Of a stretch of DNA of 64,000 nt, positions 1-8,957 are shown piece by piece. This DNA comes from Roseomonas sp. Lineage in GTDB: Bacteria > Pseudomonadota > Alphaproteobacteria > Acetobacterales > Acetobacteraceae. Where the stretch lies: NCBI GenBank assembly GCA_020249285.1, contig JADCFX010000001.1, positions 62,001 to 126,000 on the forward strand, in the 5' to 3' direction. The notes under the pieces are model-generated. The model saw only the letters and a list, made by a program, of their open reading frames with translations. It had not been told where the DNA came from and ran no database searches. Position numbers and translations under genes: made by a program. Positions within the stretch are counted from its first letter, which is position 1. Every line of letters starts with the position of its first letter.

Positions 1-777
1 GACCCCAATTCCTGCACCAAGGCCGGCGTGCTTTTGGTGAACCAGGCCGGCGGCAATGCCGAAGCCGTGGCGGAACACGCCGTTGGCATGATGCTGGCGC
101 TCATCAAGAAAATGCCGCAGACCCATGCCGCCATGCGCGCCGGGGAAGCCAAGCGTCGCGAAGTGTTTATGGGCAATAATCTGCTCGACAAGATTGTTGG
201 CGTGATTGGCATTGGTAATGTGGGGTCCCGCACCGCTGCCATTGTGAAGGCCGCCTTTAATTGCCGCGTGCTGGCCTATGACCCTTATGTGGATGCCGAA
301 ACCGTAGCCAAGCGCGGCGCGGAAAAGGTGGAATTGGCTGAATTGCTGGCGCAATCTGATATTGTCAGCGTGCATTGCCCGCTGACCCCCGAAAGCCGCG
401 CTATTGTGGATGCCAAGGCGCTGGCCGGCATGAAGAAGGGCGCCATTCTGGTCACGACGGCGCGCGGTTCCATCCATGATGAAGCCGATGTGCTGGCCGC
501 GCTGGAATGCGGGCAATTGGCCTCGGCCGGTTTGGATGTTTGGGAACAGGAACCCCCGCCCAAGGATCATCCGCTGTTGTGGCACCCGGCAGTGATCTGC
601 ACGCAGCACACGGCGGGGGTCACCCATGAAAGCCGTTCCATGATCACGCGCATCGCAGCGGAAGCCTTTTCCGCCTGCGCCGCGGGGAAGATGCCGCCGC
701 GCATCATCAATCCGGAAGTGAAGGGCCGTTTCGCGGAGCGCTACGCCGCAGCGCGTGGCCGCGCCATTACGGATTGA
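1..777 (+). CDS. D-isomer-specific 2-hydroxyacid dehydrogenase (5' end outside window)
   Basis: NAD(P)-dependent 2-hydroxyacid dehydrogenase of the SerA/GyaR/LdhA superfamily, probably cytosolic. The reading frame is open from base 1, so about 60 N-terminal residues lie upstream; 258 residues are visible. The dinucleotide-binding motif GVIGIGNVGS is at visible residues 67-76. The catalytic set is in place: Arg in TTARGS (about 155), Glu in WEQEPP (about 182-184) and His in CTQHTAG (about 203). It leads a same-strand operon with an MFS carrier, gamma-glutamyltransferase, a ThDP enzyme and HyuB/HyuA-type proteins, which suggests a catabolic role reducing or oxidising a 2-keto/2-hydroxy acid. 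The substrate cannot be read from the sequence; phosphoglycerate dehydrogenase is an alternative, but no C-terminal ACT domain is present. Confidence 0.9.
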   Translation, partial: DPNSCTKAGVLLVNQAGGNAEAVAEHAVGMMLALIKKMPQTHAAMRAGEAKRREVFMGNNLLDKIVGVIGIGNVGSRTAAIVKAAFNCRVLAYDPYVDAETVAKRGAEKVELAELLAQSDIVSVHCPLTPESRAIVDAKALAGMKKGAILVTTARGSIHDEADVLAALECGQLASAGLDVWEQEPPPKDHPLLWHPAVICTQHTAGVTHESRSMITRIAAEAFSACAAGKMPPRIINPEVKGRFAERYAAARGRAITD

Positions 778-798
778 AGCCGCGTTTGGGCTTTTTCC

Positions 799-1962
799 GT
801 GAGTAGCTCGGCTTCCAAGGCCAGGGTGGTAACGGTGCTTGGCACCACCCAAACCCTGGCCTGGGGGTCTTCCTATTATCTGCCGGCGATTCTGGCCGCA
901 CCAATCGCCGAGGATCTGGGCCTGTCGCGTGTCCTGGTCTTTGGTGTGTTTTCGGGTTCGCTGCTGCTGACCGCGCTGCTGGGGCCGGCGGCGGGCCGCG
1001 CGATTGATCAGCGCGGTGGGCGCGATGTGCTGGCCATTTCGAATCTGATTTTCATTCTTGGCCTGCTGATCATGGCGTTTGCCAATGGCCTGCCGATGCT
1101 GATTCTAAGCTGGTTCATCATTGGCATTGCCATGGCGATGGGGCTTTATGATGCGGCCTTTGCGACGCTGGCCGGGCTTTACGGCAAGGATGCGCGCAAT
1201 AGCATCACCGGCATTACGTTGTTTGCCGGATTTGCCAGCACGGTCGGCTGGCCGCTTTCCGCGCTGATGGAAGCGGAATGGGGCTGGCGCGGCGCCTGCC
1301 TTGGCTGGGTTGCTTTGCATCTGTTCATCTGCCTGCCGCTCAATCGTTTTCTGATTCCGAAGGCACCGCCACCACCACCCAAGGAAGCCGCGCCGCCGCT
1401 ATCCGCCGCGGAAACGCGGGACCGCAAGCGCGATATGATCCTGCTCGCTTTCGTGCTGGCAACGGCGAGTTTCAGTTCCACCGCGCTTGCCGCGCATTTG
1501 CCGGGGTTGCTGCAATCCGCAGGAACAACGCTTACCGCCGCCATTGCGGCTGGCGCGCTGATGGGGCCAGCGCAGGTCGCTGCGCGCGTGGTGGAATTCA
1601 CCATGATGCGCAAGATGAATCCGCTTTTCTCCGCACGCGTCGCTGCCGGCGCGCATCCTGTGGCCGTGGTGGTACTGATGGTCCTTGGTGCGCCCTTTGC
1701 CGCGCTTTTTGTGCTTATCCATGGCGCGGGGAATGGTTTGCTGACTATTACGCGCGGCACATTGCCGCTCGCGCTATTCGGGCCGGTTGGCTATGGGCAG
1801 CGCCAGGGCTTCATCACCGCGCCGGCGCGTGCTTCCCAGGCTTTTGCGCCTTTGCTTTTCGGGCTGCTGCTGGATGATTTCGGCGCGGCTTCACTATGGC
1901 TGACCGCGCTGCTTGGCGTTGCAGCCGTCGCGGCGCTTTTCATGATGCGTGTTCGGCAATGA
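799..1962 (+). CDS. MFS transporter
   Basis: Inner-membrane major facilitator superfamily carrier of 387 residues, within the usual 380-420 range. Hydrophobic segments fit about 12 helices in two halves separated by a charged, proline-rich central loop (around residues 190-215). The cytoplasmic loop 2-3 signature appears as GRAIDQRGGRDVL near residue 66. The start chosen is GTG, 21 bases after the dehydrogenase stop; no strong ribosome-binding site is visible, so a nearby start is possible. It ends one base before the first possible start of the gamma-glutamyltransferase gene. Position in the operon suggests uptake of the compound degraded by the neighbouring enzymes. Substrate unknown. Confidence 0.87.
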   Translation: MSSSASKARVVTVLGTTQTLAWGSSYYLPAILAAPIAEDLGLSRVLVFGVFSGSLLLTALLGPAAGRAIDQRGGRDVLAISNLIFILGLLIMAFANGLPMLILSWFIIGIAMAMGLYDAAFATLAGLYGKDARNSITGITLFAGFASTVGWPLSALMEAEWGWRGACLGWVALHLFICLPLNRFLIPKAPPPPPKEAAPPLSAAETRDRKRDMILLAFVLATASFSSTALAAHLPGLLQSAGTTLTAAIAAGALMGPAQVAARVVEFTMMRKMNPLFSARVAAGAHPVAVVVLMVLGAPFAALFVLIHGAGNGLLTITRGTLPLALFGPVGYGQRQGFITAPARASQAFAPLLFGLLLDDFGAASLWLTALLGVAAVAALFMMRVRQ

Positions 1963-1973
1963 GGGAAACATCT

Positions 1974-3662
1974 ATGCAAGATAATTGGCGTTCACGCGCT
2001 GGCACCAGCTTTGATTGCGAAAAACGCCCAGCCCTTGGCACACGCGGCATGGTGGTGACAAACCATCCGCTCGCTTCCGCCGCCGGGGCGGAAATGATCG
2101 CCGCAGGTGGCAATGCCGTGGATGGCGCCATTGCCGCGCTTTTCACGCTGACCGTGGTGGAACCCATGATGGTGGGCATTCTGGGTGGCGGCATGGCGCA
2201 TCTGCGTCTGCCTGACGGGCGCCATACGGTGATTGACGGGCTTTCCACCGCCCCCGCCGCCGCGCGCGCCGATATGTTCACGCCTGCCGAACCCGGCAAT
2301 GCGATGAACTTCGAAGCGACGGGCCGCGCCAATATCGTCGGCCCGCTTTCGGTCGCCGTGCCAGGCAATTTGCGCGCCTGGTGCGAAACGCTTGAAGGTT
2401 TCGGCAGCCTGCCGTTGGCGGATGTGATGGCGCCGGCCATTCGCCATGCGGCGCGCGGGTTTAATGTGACGCCCTATTTGGCGGAATGTATCGGCGAAGC
2501 CGCACATGATCTGGCGCGCGATCCCGCCATTGCCGCGTTGCTGCTGCCGGGCGGCGCGCCGATCAAGCAAGGCGCGCGGCTGATCCAGGCGGAATATGCT
2601 GAAACCCTCGCGTTGATCGCGCGCGAAGGGCCAGGCGTGCTGAAGGGCGCACTGGGTAGCGCGATTGCTGATGGCATCAGGAAGGCAGGTGGCATTGTTT
2701 CCGCCGCTGATATCGCCGATTTCGCGACGATAGAACGCGCGCCCTTGCGCGGCCCCTATCGTGGTTATGAGGTGCTGCTGCCACCGCCGCCCGCTTCTTC
2801 CGGCGTGCATGTGCTGCAAATGCTGAACATCCTGGAAGGCTTTGATCTGCGCGGCATGGGCTTTGGCAGCGCCGATACACTGCATCTGCTGGCCGAGGCG
2901 TTGAAGATTGCCTTCGCCGATCGCGCTGCGGCCACCGCCGACCCTGCCTTTGTGGATGTGCCCGTCGCGCGGCTGATTTCGCGCGCCTATGGCGATGAAC
3001 GCCGCGCCGCGATTGATATGGCCCGCGCGCAAGCCTGGGGGCCGGGTGTTGGCCCAGGCGAGAGCGCCAATACCACCCATGTCACCGTGGCGGATGATCG
3101 GGGGAATATCGTTTGTTCCACCCAGACCATCAATTCGCTGTTTGGCGCGCGCTTCCTGGTGCCGGGCACAGGCTTGATCCCGAACAACTACATGGCGCTG
3201 TTTGACCCGCGCCCGGGCAAGGCGCTGTCTGTCGCGCCGGGCAAGCGCATCACGACTTCGCAGGCGCCGCTGATTGCCTTGCGTGATGGCAAGCCGGCCT
3301 ATGCGCTGGGGATGCCGGGTGGTTTGCGGATTTTTGGTTCTGTCATGCAGGGCTTTCTTAATCTGGTGGATCACGGCATGTCGCTGCAGGAAGCGGTGGA
3401 AGCGCCGCGGCTTTGGACGCAAGGTGCGGCGGTGGAAGTGGAACCCGACTTTGATGCGGCAGTACTTGAAGCCCTAAAGGCTCGCGGGCATCAGGTGGCG
3501 CCCACGCCGCATGTTGGCGGCGGCATGAATGCCATTGCCTTCCAGTCCGATGGCAGCATGGAAGGGGCGGCCTGCTGGCGCGCGGATGGCACTGCAATTG
3601 GCTTAGGCGGCGGCTTGGCGCGGCAAGGTGTACGCTTCTGGCCGGACCGCGTCCGCGCATGA
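1974..3662 (+). CDS. Gamma-glutamyltransferase family protein
   Basis: N-terminal nucleophile hydrolase of the gamma-glutamyltransferase family, 562 residues. Members are made as a precursor that cleaves itself before a catalytic Thr. Here that is the first Thr of NTTHV (Thr367), which would give a large subunit of about 366 residues and a small one of about 196. Also visible: GGNAVDGAIAA near the N-terminus and GMPGG in the small subunit. The ATG at 1974 is preferred because GAGGGA lies 7 bases upstream; an in-frame ATG at 1959 overlapping the MFS stop is the alternative. No clear signal peptide is seen, so it may be cytoplasmic, unlike periplasmic E. coli Ggt. The two oxoprolinase-family genes downstream support a gamma-glutamyl or related amide substrate. 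Confidence 0.9.
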   Translation: MQDNWRSRAGTSFDCEKRPALGTRGMVVTNHPLASAAGAEMIAAGGNAVDGAIAALFTLTVVEPMMVGILGGGMAHLRLPDGRHTVIDGLSTAPAAARADMFTPAEPGNAMNFEATGRANIVGPLSVAVPGNLRAWCETLEGFGSLPLADVMAPAIRHAARGFNVTPYLAECIGEAAHDLARDPAIAALLLPGGAPIKQGARLIQAEYAETLALIAREGPGVLKGALGSAIADGIRKAGGIVSAADIADFATIERAPLRGPYRGYEVLLPPPPASSGVHVLQMLNILEGFDLRGMGFGSADTLHLLAEALKIAFADRAAATADPAFVDVPVARLISRAYGDERRAAIDMARAQAWGPGVGPGESANTTHVTVADDRGNIVCSTQTINSLFGARFLVPGTGLIPNNYMALFDPRPGKALSVAPGKRITTSQAPLIALRDGKPAYALGMPGGLRIFGSVMQGFLNLVDHGMSLQEAVEAPRLWTQGAAVEVEPDFDAAVLEALKARGHQVAPTPHVGGGMNAIAFQSDGSMEGAACWRADGTAIGLGGGLARQGVRFWPDRVRA

Positions 3663-5257
3663 ATACGGCGGAATATCTGCTGGCGGCGCTCGCGCGGCGT
3701 GGCACGAAGCGCATTTATGGCGTGCCGGGCGGTGGTTCTTCGCTGGATATCATCGCAGCAGCCGAGCGTTTCGGCATTCGCTTCATTCTGGCGCGGCATG
3801 AAGGCAATGCCGCAATGATGGCGGTGGCGGATGCGGAGGTAACCGGCGCACCAAGTGTAGTGCTGACTACAAAAGGCCCAGGGCTGATGAATGCGCTGAA
3901 CGGCATTGCCTGCGCTGCCTTGGAACGCGCGCCGGTGTTGCTGCTGACCGATGGCTTCACCGAAAAGCAACTCAGCTACATCACGCATCAAGTATTTGAT
4001 CAGCGTGCCGCCAGCGCTGAATTGGTGAAAGGCTATACGCAAGCGCGTAGCGATAATCCGGCTGCGGAGATTGAGGCCCTACTTGATCTTGCCGGCACGG
4101 CACCCATAGGCCCGGTGCATCTGGATTTGACCAGCGAAGCAGCGCGCCGCCTGGCGGGTGAATTGCTGCCCTTGCCGGTAAGCATAACCACGCCACTTGA
4201 TAACGCAGCTCTGGCGCATGCGCGCGCAATGCTGGCGGCTGCGCGTAAGCCGGTGATCCTGGCAGGCGTGGAAGCCGTGGCAGCGGCGGAACCGCTACGC
4301 GCTTTGGTCGCAGCCCTCGGCTGCCCAGCGCTAGTAACTTACAAAGCTAAGGGCGTGATCGCCGATACCGATCCGTATTTCGTTGGCATTTTCACCGGCG
4401 GATCTTTGGAAGCGCCCTGCGTGCAGGATGCGGATTTGATCATCCTCGCAGGCCTCGATCCGGTGGAACTGATTCTGCAACCCTGGCGCTATAGCGCGCT
4501 GGTCTTGGACATCGGCTTGCGCGCGCATCCGGCGCATTACGTCACCCCCACCGCATCACTGCATGGCGCTTTGGCGGCTGCCTTCACCGCGCTGGCGCAA
4601 GGCGCCGAACGTAGCGACTGGAATACAGCGGTGATTGCCGGGCATCGGGACGCGATGCGCGCCGCGCTTACCTGGCAAGGCTCGGGCGGTGTGGCGCCGC
4701 CGCGCATCGTGACACTGGCGCAGGAAGCCGCGCGTCGCGCCGGGCGCAACCCTCGTATCAGCGTGGATGCGGGGGCGCATATGTTCTCGGCCACCGCCTT
4801 CTGGGAATGCGCAGCACCGCGCGATGTGTTGATTTCCAACGGGCTTGCCTCCATGGGTTTTGCGCTGCCCGCCGCGTTGGCGGCTGCGCTGGAAAGCCCT
4901 GCCGATGGTGCCATTGCCTTTACCGGCGATGGCGGGTTGATGATGTGCGTTGCAGAAATCGCCACCGCAGTGGAAGCCGGCGCGCCCTGCATCACCATTG
5001 TCTTCAATGATGGCGCACTATCGCTGATTGATATCAAGCAGCAGCAACGGCAGTTGCCCCCCGAAGGCGTACGCTGGGCACGGCCGGATTTCGCCGCCAT
5101 TGCTGAAGGCTTTGGCGCCGCAGGTTTCCGCGCCAGCACGGAAGCAGAATACATCACCGCGCTTGATGCGGCTTTTGCCCATAAAGGCCCAAGCCTGATT
5201 GACGTGACGGTGAACCCCGCAGGCTATGCCGCGCAGCTACAAGCCATGCGCGGCTGA
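3659..5257 (+). CDS. Thiamine diphosphate-binding enzyme, acetolactate synthase-like
   Basis: ThDP-dependent enzyme of the acetolactate synthase/benzoylformate decarboxylase superfamily, 532 residues. Domain order is N-terminal Pyr domain, central domain, C-terminal PP domain. The cofactor-activating Glu is in ARHEGNAA (Glu48). The ThDP motif starts GDGGLMMCV and ends with an Asn-Asp pair about 27 residues later (IVFNDG). ATGA overlap with the previous stop indicates translational coupling. It most likely decarboxylates or ligates a 2-keto acid made in this pathway. No small regulatory subunit (IlvN) is adjacent, which argues against branched-chain amino acid synthesis. Confidence 0.87.
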   Translation: MNTAEYLLAALARRGTKRIYGVPGGGSSLDIIAAAERFGIRFILARHEGNAAMMAVADAEVTGAPSVVLTTKGPGLMNALNGIACAALERAPVLLLTDGFTEKQLSYITHQVFDQRAASAELVKGYTQARSDNPAAEIEALLDLAGTAPIGPVHLDLTSEAARRLAGELLPLPVSITTPLDNAALAHARAMLAAARKPVILAGVEAVAAAEPLRALVAALGCPALVTYKAKGVIADTDPYFVGIFTGGSLEAPCVQDADLIILAGLDPVELILQPWRYSALVLDIGLRAHPAHYVTPTASLHGALAAAFTALAQGAERSDWNTAVIAGHRDAMRAALTWQGSGGVAPPRIVTLAQEAARRAGRNPRISVDAGAHMFSATAFWECAAPRDVLISNGLASMGFALPAALAAALESPADGAIAFTGDGGLMMCVAEIATAVEAGAPCITIVFNDGALSLIDIKQQQRQLPPEGVRWARPDFAAIAEGFGAAGFRASTEAEYITALDAAFAHKGPSLIDVTVNPAGYAAQLQAMRG

Positions 5258-5269
5258 AGGAGTATAGCC

Positions 5270-6868
5270 ATGTCCAGCTTTTCCGCCCTTCGGCTTGGTA
5301 CCGCCTGGCAGCGCATTGCCGGACTTATGGATGAAACAGCGCAGAGTTTTGTCCGCACCTCCTTCTCCTCCGTCGTGCGTGACAATTGGGATATGGCGAT
5401 TGGTTTGATGGACAGCAGCGGGCGGCAATTCGCGCAATCATCTCGTTCTGTCCCGTCTTTTGTCGGCACCATGCCGCGCACCTTGGCGATCATGCTGCAA
5501 CGCTACCCGGTTGAACGGCTTTCGCCTGGTGATGTGCTGATTTCCAATGATGGCTATTTCGGCACCGGCCATTTGAATGACATCACCATGATCAAGCCCA
5601 TCTTCGTCAAGGGCCGCGTGATTTCCTGGCTGGGCAGCACCTTCCATTCCACCGATATCGGCGGCGCACCTTCCGTTGAAGCGCGCGATTCCTGGGAAGA
5701 GGGCCTGACCATCCCCATCACGCGCATCCTGAAAGGTGGCGTGGAAAATGAGGATGTGATTGCCTTCATGGAAGCCAATCTGCGCCAGCCGGATGAAACG
5801 CTTGGCGATATCCGCGCGCAATTTGCGGCTTATGAGCAAGCGGAAAAGCGTCTGGCGCGCATCATGGCCGAAGAAGGCATTGATGATCTGGATGCACTCG
5901 CGGGTGAAATCTTCACCCGTTCCGAACGCGCCATGCGCGATGCGATTACCGCCGCACCGGATGGTGTGGTGGAAGATGAAGTCACCGCTGATGGTTTTGA
6001 ACACCCCGTCACCATTCGCCTGAAACTGACCATCAAGGGCAGTGATCTGATCCTGGATTTTACCGGCACGGATGGGCAGATTGCGCGCCCGGTGAATGCA
6101 CCGCTGAACTTCACCCGCGCCTATTCCAATTACGCGGTGAAATGCGCTTTTGATCCCGCGACACCGAATAATGATGGGTCCTTCCGGCCCATCACCTTCA
6201 TCGCGCCGGAGGGTTCCATTGTGAATCCACGCCGCCCCGCGCCGGTTTGGGGGCGGCACCTGACGGGCCATTATCTGCCCATGCTGGTACTGGCGGCACT
6301 CGCGAAACTCATCCCAGATCGCGTGATTGCAGAAAGCGGCAGCCCGCTTTGGAATGTGTATTTCACTGGGGAGAATGCCGAAGGCCGCCGCTATGTGCGC
6401 ATGTTTTTCATGAATGGCGGCCATGGCGCCGCTCCCACGCATGATGGCCCGGCCTGCCTTTCCTTTCCATCAAACGTGGCAACACAGGCGGTGGAGCAGT
6501 TTGAAAACGCCGTCCCCATGCTGATGACGGAAAAGGAGCTCATCCCCAATTCTGGTGGCGCGGGGCGCACACGCGGCGGGCTGTCTCAGCGCTTATCCTT
6601 TGAAGTGGTCGGCGAAAAACCCGTGACAGCCACTTATCGCCATGAACGCGTGCAGCACCCACCGCGCGGTGTTTTGGGCGGCGAAGCAGGGCGCGGCGGG
6701 CGGGATCTGGTCAATGGAAAACCCGTTGCCGCCAAGGCGCGCATTGTGCTGCAACCAGGCGATGTCATTACCTATGAAACACCCGGCGGCGGCGGCATGG
6801 GGCCAGTGGCGGACCGCGATCCCGCCGCCATCGCCCGCGATATCAAGGAAGGCTACGTCACGCCATGA
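5270..6868 (+). CDS. Hydantoinase B/oxoprolinase family protein
   Basis: HyuB/OplB-type subunit, 532 residues, of the family that opens cyclic amides such as hydantoins or 5-oxoproline, normally together with HyuA. Family features visible are SNDGYFGTGHLNDIT near residue 90 and the glycine-rich C-terminus with PGGGGMGP. A good ribosome-binding site, AAGGAG, lies 7 bases before the ATG. The HyuA gene overlaps its stop by 4 bases. Because a gamma-glutamyltransferase is in the same operon, 5-oxoproline or a structurally similar lactam is a reasonable guess, but hydantoinase, acetophenone-carboxylase and N-methylhydantoinase activities share this fold. Confidence 0.9.
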   Translation: MSSFSALRLGTAWQRIAGLMDETAQSFVRTSFSSVVRDNWDMAIGLMDSSGRQFAQSSRSVPSFVGTMPRTLAIMLQRYPVERLSPGDVLISNDGYFGTGHLNDITMIKPIFVKGRVISWLGSTFHSTDIGGAPSVEARDSWEEGLTIPITRILKGGVENEDVIAFMEANLRQPDETLGDIRAQFAAYEQAEKRLARIMAEEGIDDLDALAGEIFTRSERAMRDAITAAPDGVVEDEVTADGFEHPVTIRLKLTIKGSDLILDFTGTDGQIARPVNAPLNFTRAYSNYAVKCAFDPATPNNDGSFRPITFIAPEGSIVNPRRPAPVWGRHLTGHYLPMLVLAALAKLIPDRVIAESGSPLWNVYFTGENAEGRRYVRMFFMNGGHGAAPTHDGPACLSFPSNVATQAVEQFENAVPMLMTEKELIPNSGGAGRTRGGLSQRLSFEVVGEKPVTATYRHERVQHPPRGVLGGEAGRGGRDLVNGKPVAAKARIVLQPGDVITYETPGGGGMGPVADRDPAAIARDIKEGYVTP

Positions 6869-8946
6869 ACCCCGCACCCTGGCGCATTGGTGTTGATATC
6901 GGCGGCACCTTCACGGATTTGGTCATGCTCGATTCCCGTGATGGGCGGATTTTCAATGGCAAGGTGCTCACCACACCCCATGCGCCGGAAGAAGCCGTGC
7001 TGGAAGGCGTGCGTGATTTGCTGGCGCGCACCGGCGCGCGGGCGGATGAGGTGCGCCATGTCATTCACGGCACCACGCTGGTCGCCAATGCGCTGATCGA
7101 ACGGCGCGGCGTGCCCACGGGCCTGATCACCACCAAGGGTTTTCGCGATATTCTGGAGATTGGCACCGAACTCCGCCACGACACTTATGATTTGTTCATG
7201 CGCGTGCCGGAACCGCTGGTGCCGCGCCATTGCCGCCTTGGTGTGGCGGAACGCTTGCTGCCCGATGGTTCAGTGCGTGAAGCGCTTGACGAAGCGGGCG
7301 CGCGCGAAGCGGCACGCGCCTTGCGCGATGCCGGCGCCAAAGCGATTGCAGTCTGTTTCCTGCACGCCTTCCGCAACCCCGCGCATGAAGCGCGCATGCG
7401 CGAGATTCTAACGGAAGAAGCGCCCGAATTGACCGTATGTCTTTCTTCCGAAGTCGTGCCGGAAATTGGCGAATATGAACGCGCCTCCACCACCGTCTGC
7501 AACGCCTATGTGCAGCCGGTGTTCGAACGCTATCTGCGCCGGCTGAGTGATGGCCTGCGCGGCTTTGGCCTGACCGGCCCGCTTTTCCTGATGCTGTCTG
7601 ATGGTGGCACGGTCGCGGAAGAAACCGCCGCGCGTCACCCGATCCGCCTGGTGCAATCCGGCCCGGCGGGCGGTGTGGAAGCCACCGGCATTTATGGCGC
7701 AGCGGCGGGGGCACGCGACATACTGTGCTTCGACATGGGCGGCACCACCGCCAAGGCCGCTTTGATTGATGATGGCGAAGCGCAGCGCAGCTTGGATTTT
7801 GAAGTCGCGCGTGTGGATCGCTTCCGCAAGGGCAGCGGCCTGCCGCTCAAGGTGCCGGTGATTGACATGATCGAAATCGGTGCCGGCGGTGGTTCCATCG
7901 CGCGGGTGGATCAACTCGGCCTGGTTCGTGTGGGGCCGGAAAGCGCGAGTTCTGATCCCGGCCCCGCCTGCTACGGGCTTGGCGGCGCGCGCCCCACTGT
8001 CACGGATGCGGATTTGGTGCTGGGTTATCTGGGCGCTGAAAGCTTCCTGGGTGGTGCGATGAAGCTGAATGTCGTGGCGGCGGAAGCGGTGCTGACCGAA
8101 TATATCGGTAAGCCGCTCGGTCTATCGGTGCCCGAAGCCGCTTGGGCCATTCATGAAACCGTCAATGGCAATATGGCGCAGGCGGCGGCGATCCATGCTT
8201 TGGAAAAGGCCAAGCGCATTGATGCCTATGCGATGGTGCCAATCGGCGGCGCAGGGCCGGTGCATGCCTGCCATATTGGCATGAAACTTGGCCTGAAGCG
8301 CATCATCGTGCCTCTGGGGGCGGGGGTTGCTTCCGCCTTTGGTTTCCTCGCCGCGCCGATTTCCTTCGCCTTTGTACAGGGTTGGGTCGCGCCCTTGGCC
8401 GGCCTGGATTTCACAAGACTGCGGGAGATGATCGGCGCCATGACAGCGCAAGGCAAAGCCATGGCGACAGCGGCAGGTGTTGCGCCGGAAGCCGCGCGCG
8501 CGCGTATTTTGGGCGCCATGCGCTATGCCGGGCAGGGTTTTCAGGTGGAAGCGGAAATCCCCGCCGAGGCCATCTCGCAGGGCGATGCGGCAGCTCTGCG
8601 CGTAAAATTCGAAGCCGCCTATTTGGCGCTTTACGGCCGCACCGAACCCGCGCTGCCGGTCGAATGCGTATCCTGGCAGGTGATTGTCGCAGGGCCGCGC
8701 CCGGTGGTGGACCTCACGCGGCAAAGCGCTTCAGCGGAAGGCGCCTTGCACCGCGGCAGGCGCCGCGCCTGGTTCAGCGGCGCCTATGTTGAAACGCCAG
8801 TACTCAATCGCCTCGCGCTGCGCCCCAGCGAAAGCGTGGCCGGCCCGGCGCTGATTGAAGAACGCGAATGCACACTGGTGCTGCCACCTGGCGCCACCGC
8901 GCGCTGCGATGCCGCCCTTAACCTGGATGTGAGCCTGCCGAGCTAG
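6865..8946 (+). CDS. Hydantoinase A/oxoprolinase family protein
   Basis: HyuA/OplA-type ATP-dependent subunit, 693 residues, usual for the family (about 680-710). It has the actin/ASKHA-like nucleotide motifs DIGGTFTDLVMLD (residues 9-21) and DMGGTTAKAALIDDG (around 290-305), plus SGPAGGV between them. ATP is used to phosphorylate the substrate amide before ring opening by the HyuA-HyuB complex. The start overlaps hyuB by ATGA. It is the last gene of the operon; the next gene is convergent and begins only 11 bases further on, with no clear terminator between them. Confidence 0.92.
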   Translation: MNPAPWRIGVDIGGTFTDLVMLDSRDGRIFNGKVLTTPHAPEEAVLEGVRDLLARTGARADEVRHVIHGTTLVANALIERRGVPTGLITTKGFRDILEIGTELRHDTYDLFMRVPEPLVPRHCRLGVAERLLPDGSVREALDEAGAREAARALRDAGAKAIAVCFLHAFRNPAHEARMREILTEEAPELTVCLSSEVVPEIGEYERASTTVCNAYVQPVFERYLRRLSDGLRGFGLTGPLFLMLSDGGTVAEETAARHPIRLVQSGPAGGVEATGIYGAAAGARDILCFDMGGTTAKAALIDDGEAQRSLDFEVARVDRFRKGSGLPLKVPVIDMIEIGAGGGSIARVDQLGLVRVGPESASSDPGPACYGLGGARPTVTDADLVLGYLGAESFLGGAMKLNVVAAEAVLTEYIGKPLGLSVPEAAWAIHETVNGNMAQAAAIHALEKAKRIDAYAMVPIGGAGPVHACHIGMKLGLKRIIVPLGAGVASAFGFLAAPISFAFVQGWVAPLAGLDFTRLREMIGAMTAQGKAMATAAGVAPEAARARILGAMRYAGQGFQVEAEIPAEAISQGDAAALRVKFEAAYLALYGRTEPALPVECVSWQVIVAGPRPVVDLTRQSASAEGALHRGRRRAWFSGAYVETPVLNRLALRPSESVAGPALIEERECTLVLPPGATARCDAALNLDVSLPS

Positions 8947-8957
8947 GCAGGCCAGTT

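Noticed and set aside
1992..3422. Long open frame on the minus strand opposite gamma-glutamyltransferase
   Set aside because: No family resemblance, composition is His/Arg/Gln-rich as expected for the complement of a GC-rich gene, and the plus-strand gene has all catalytic motifs.
5438..6442. 334-codon minus-strand frame opposite the HyuB-type gene
   Set aside because: Antisense shadow of a well-supported gene; no domain or start signal.
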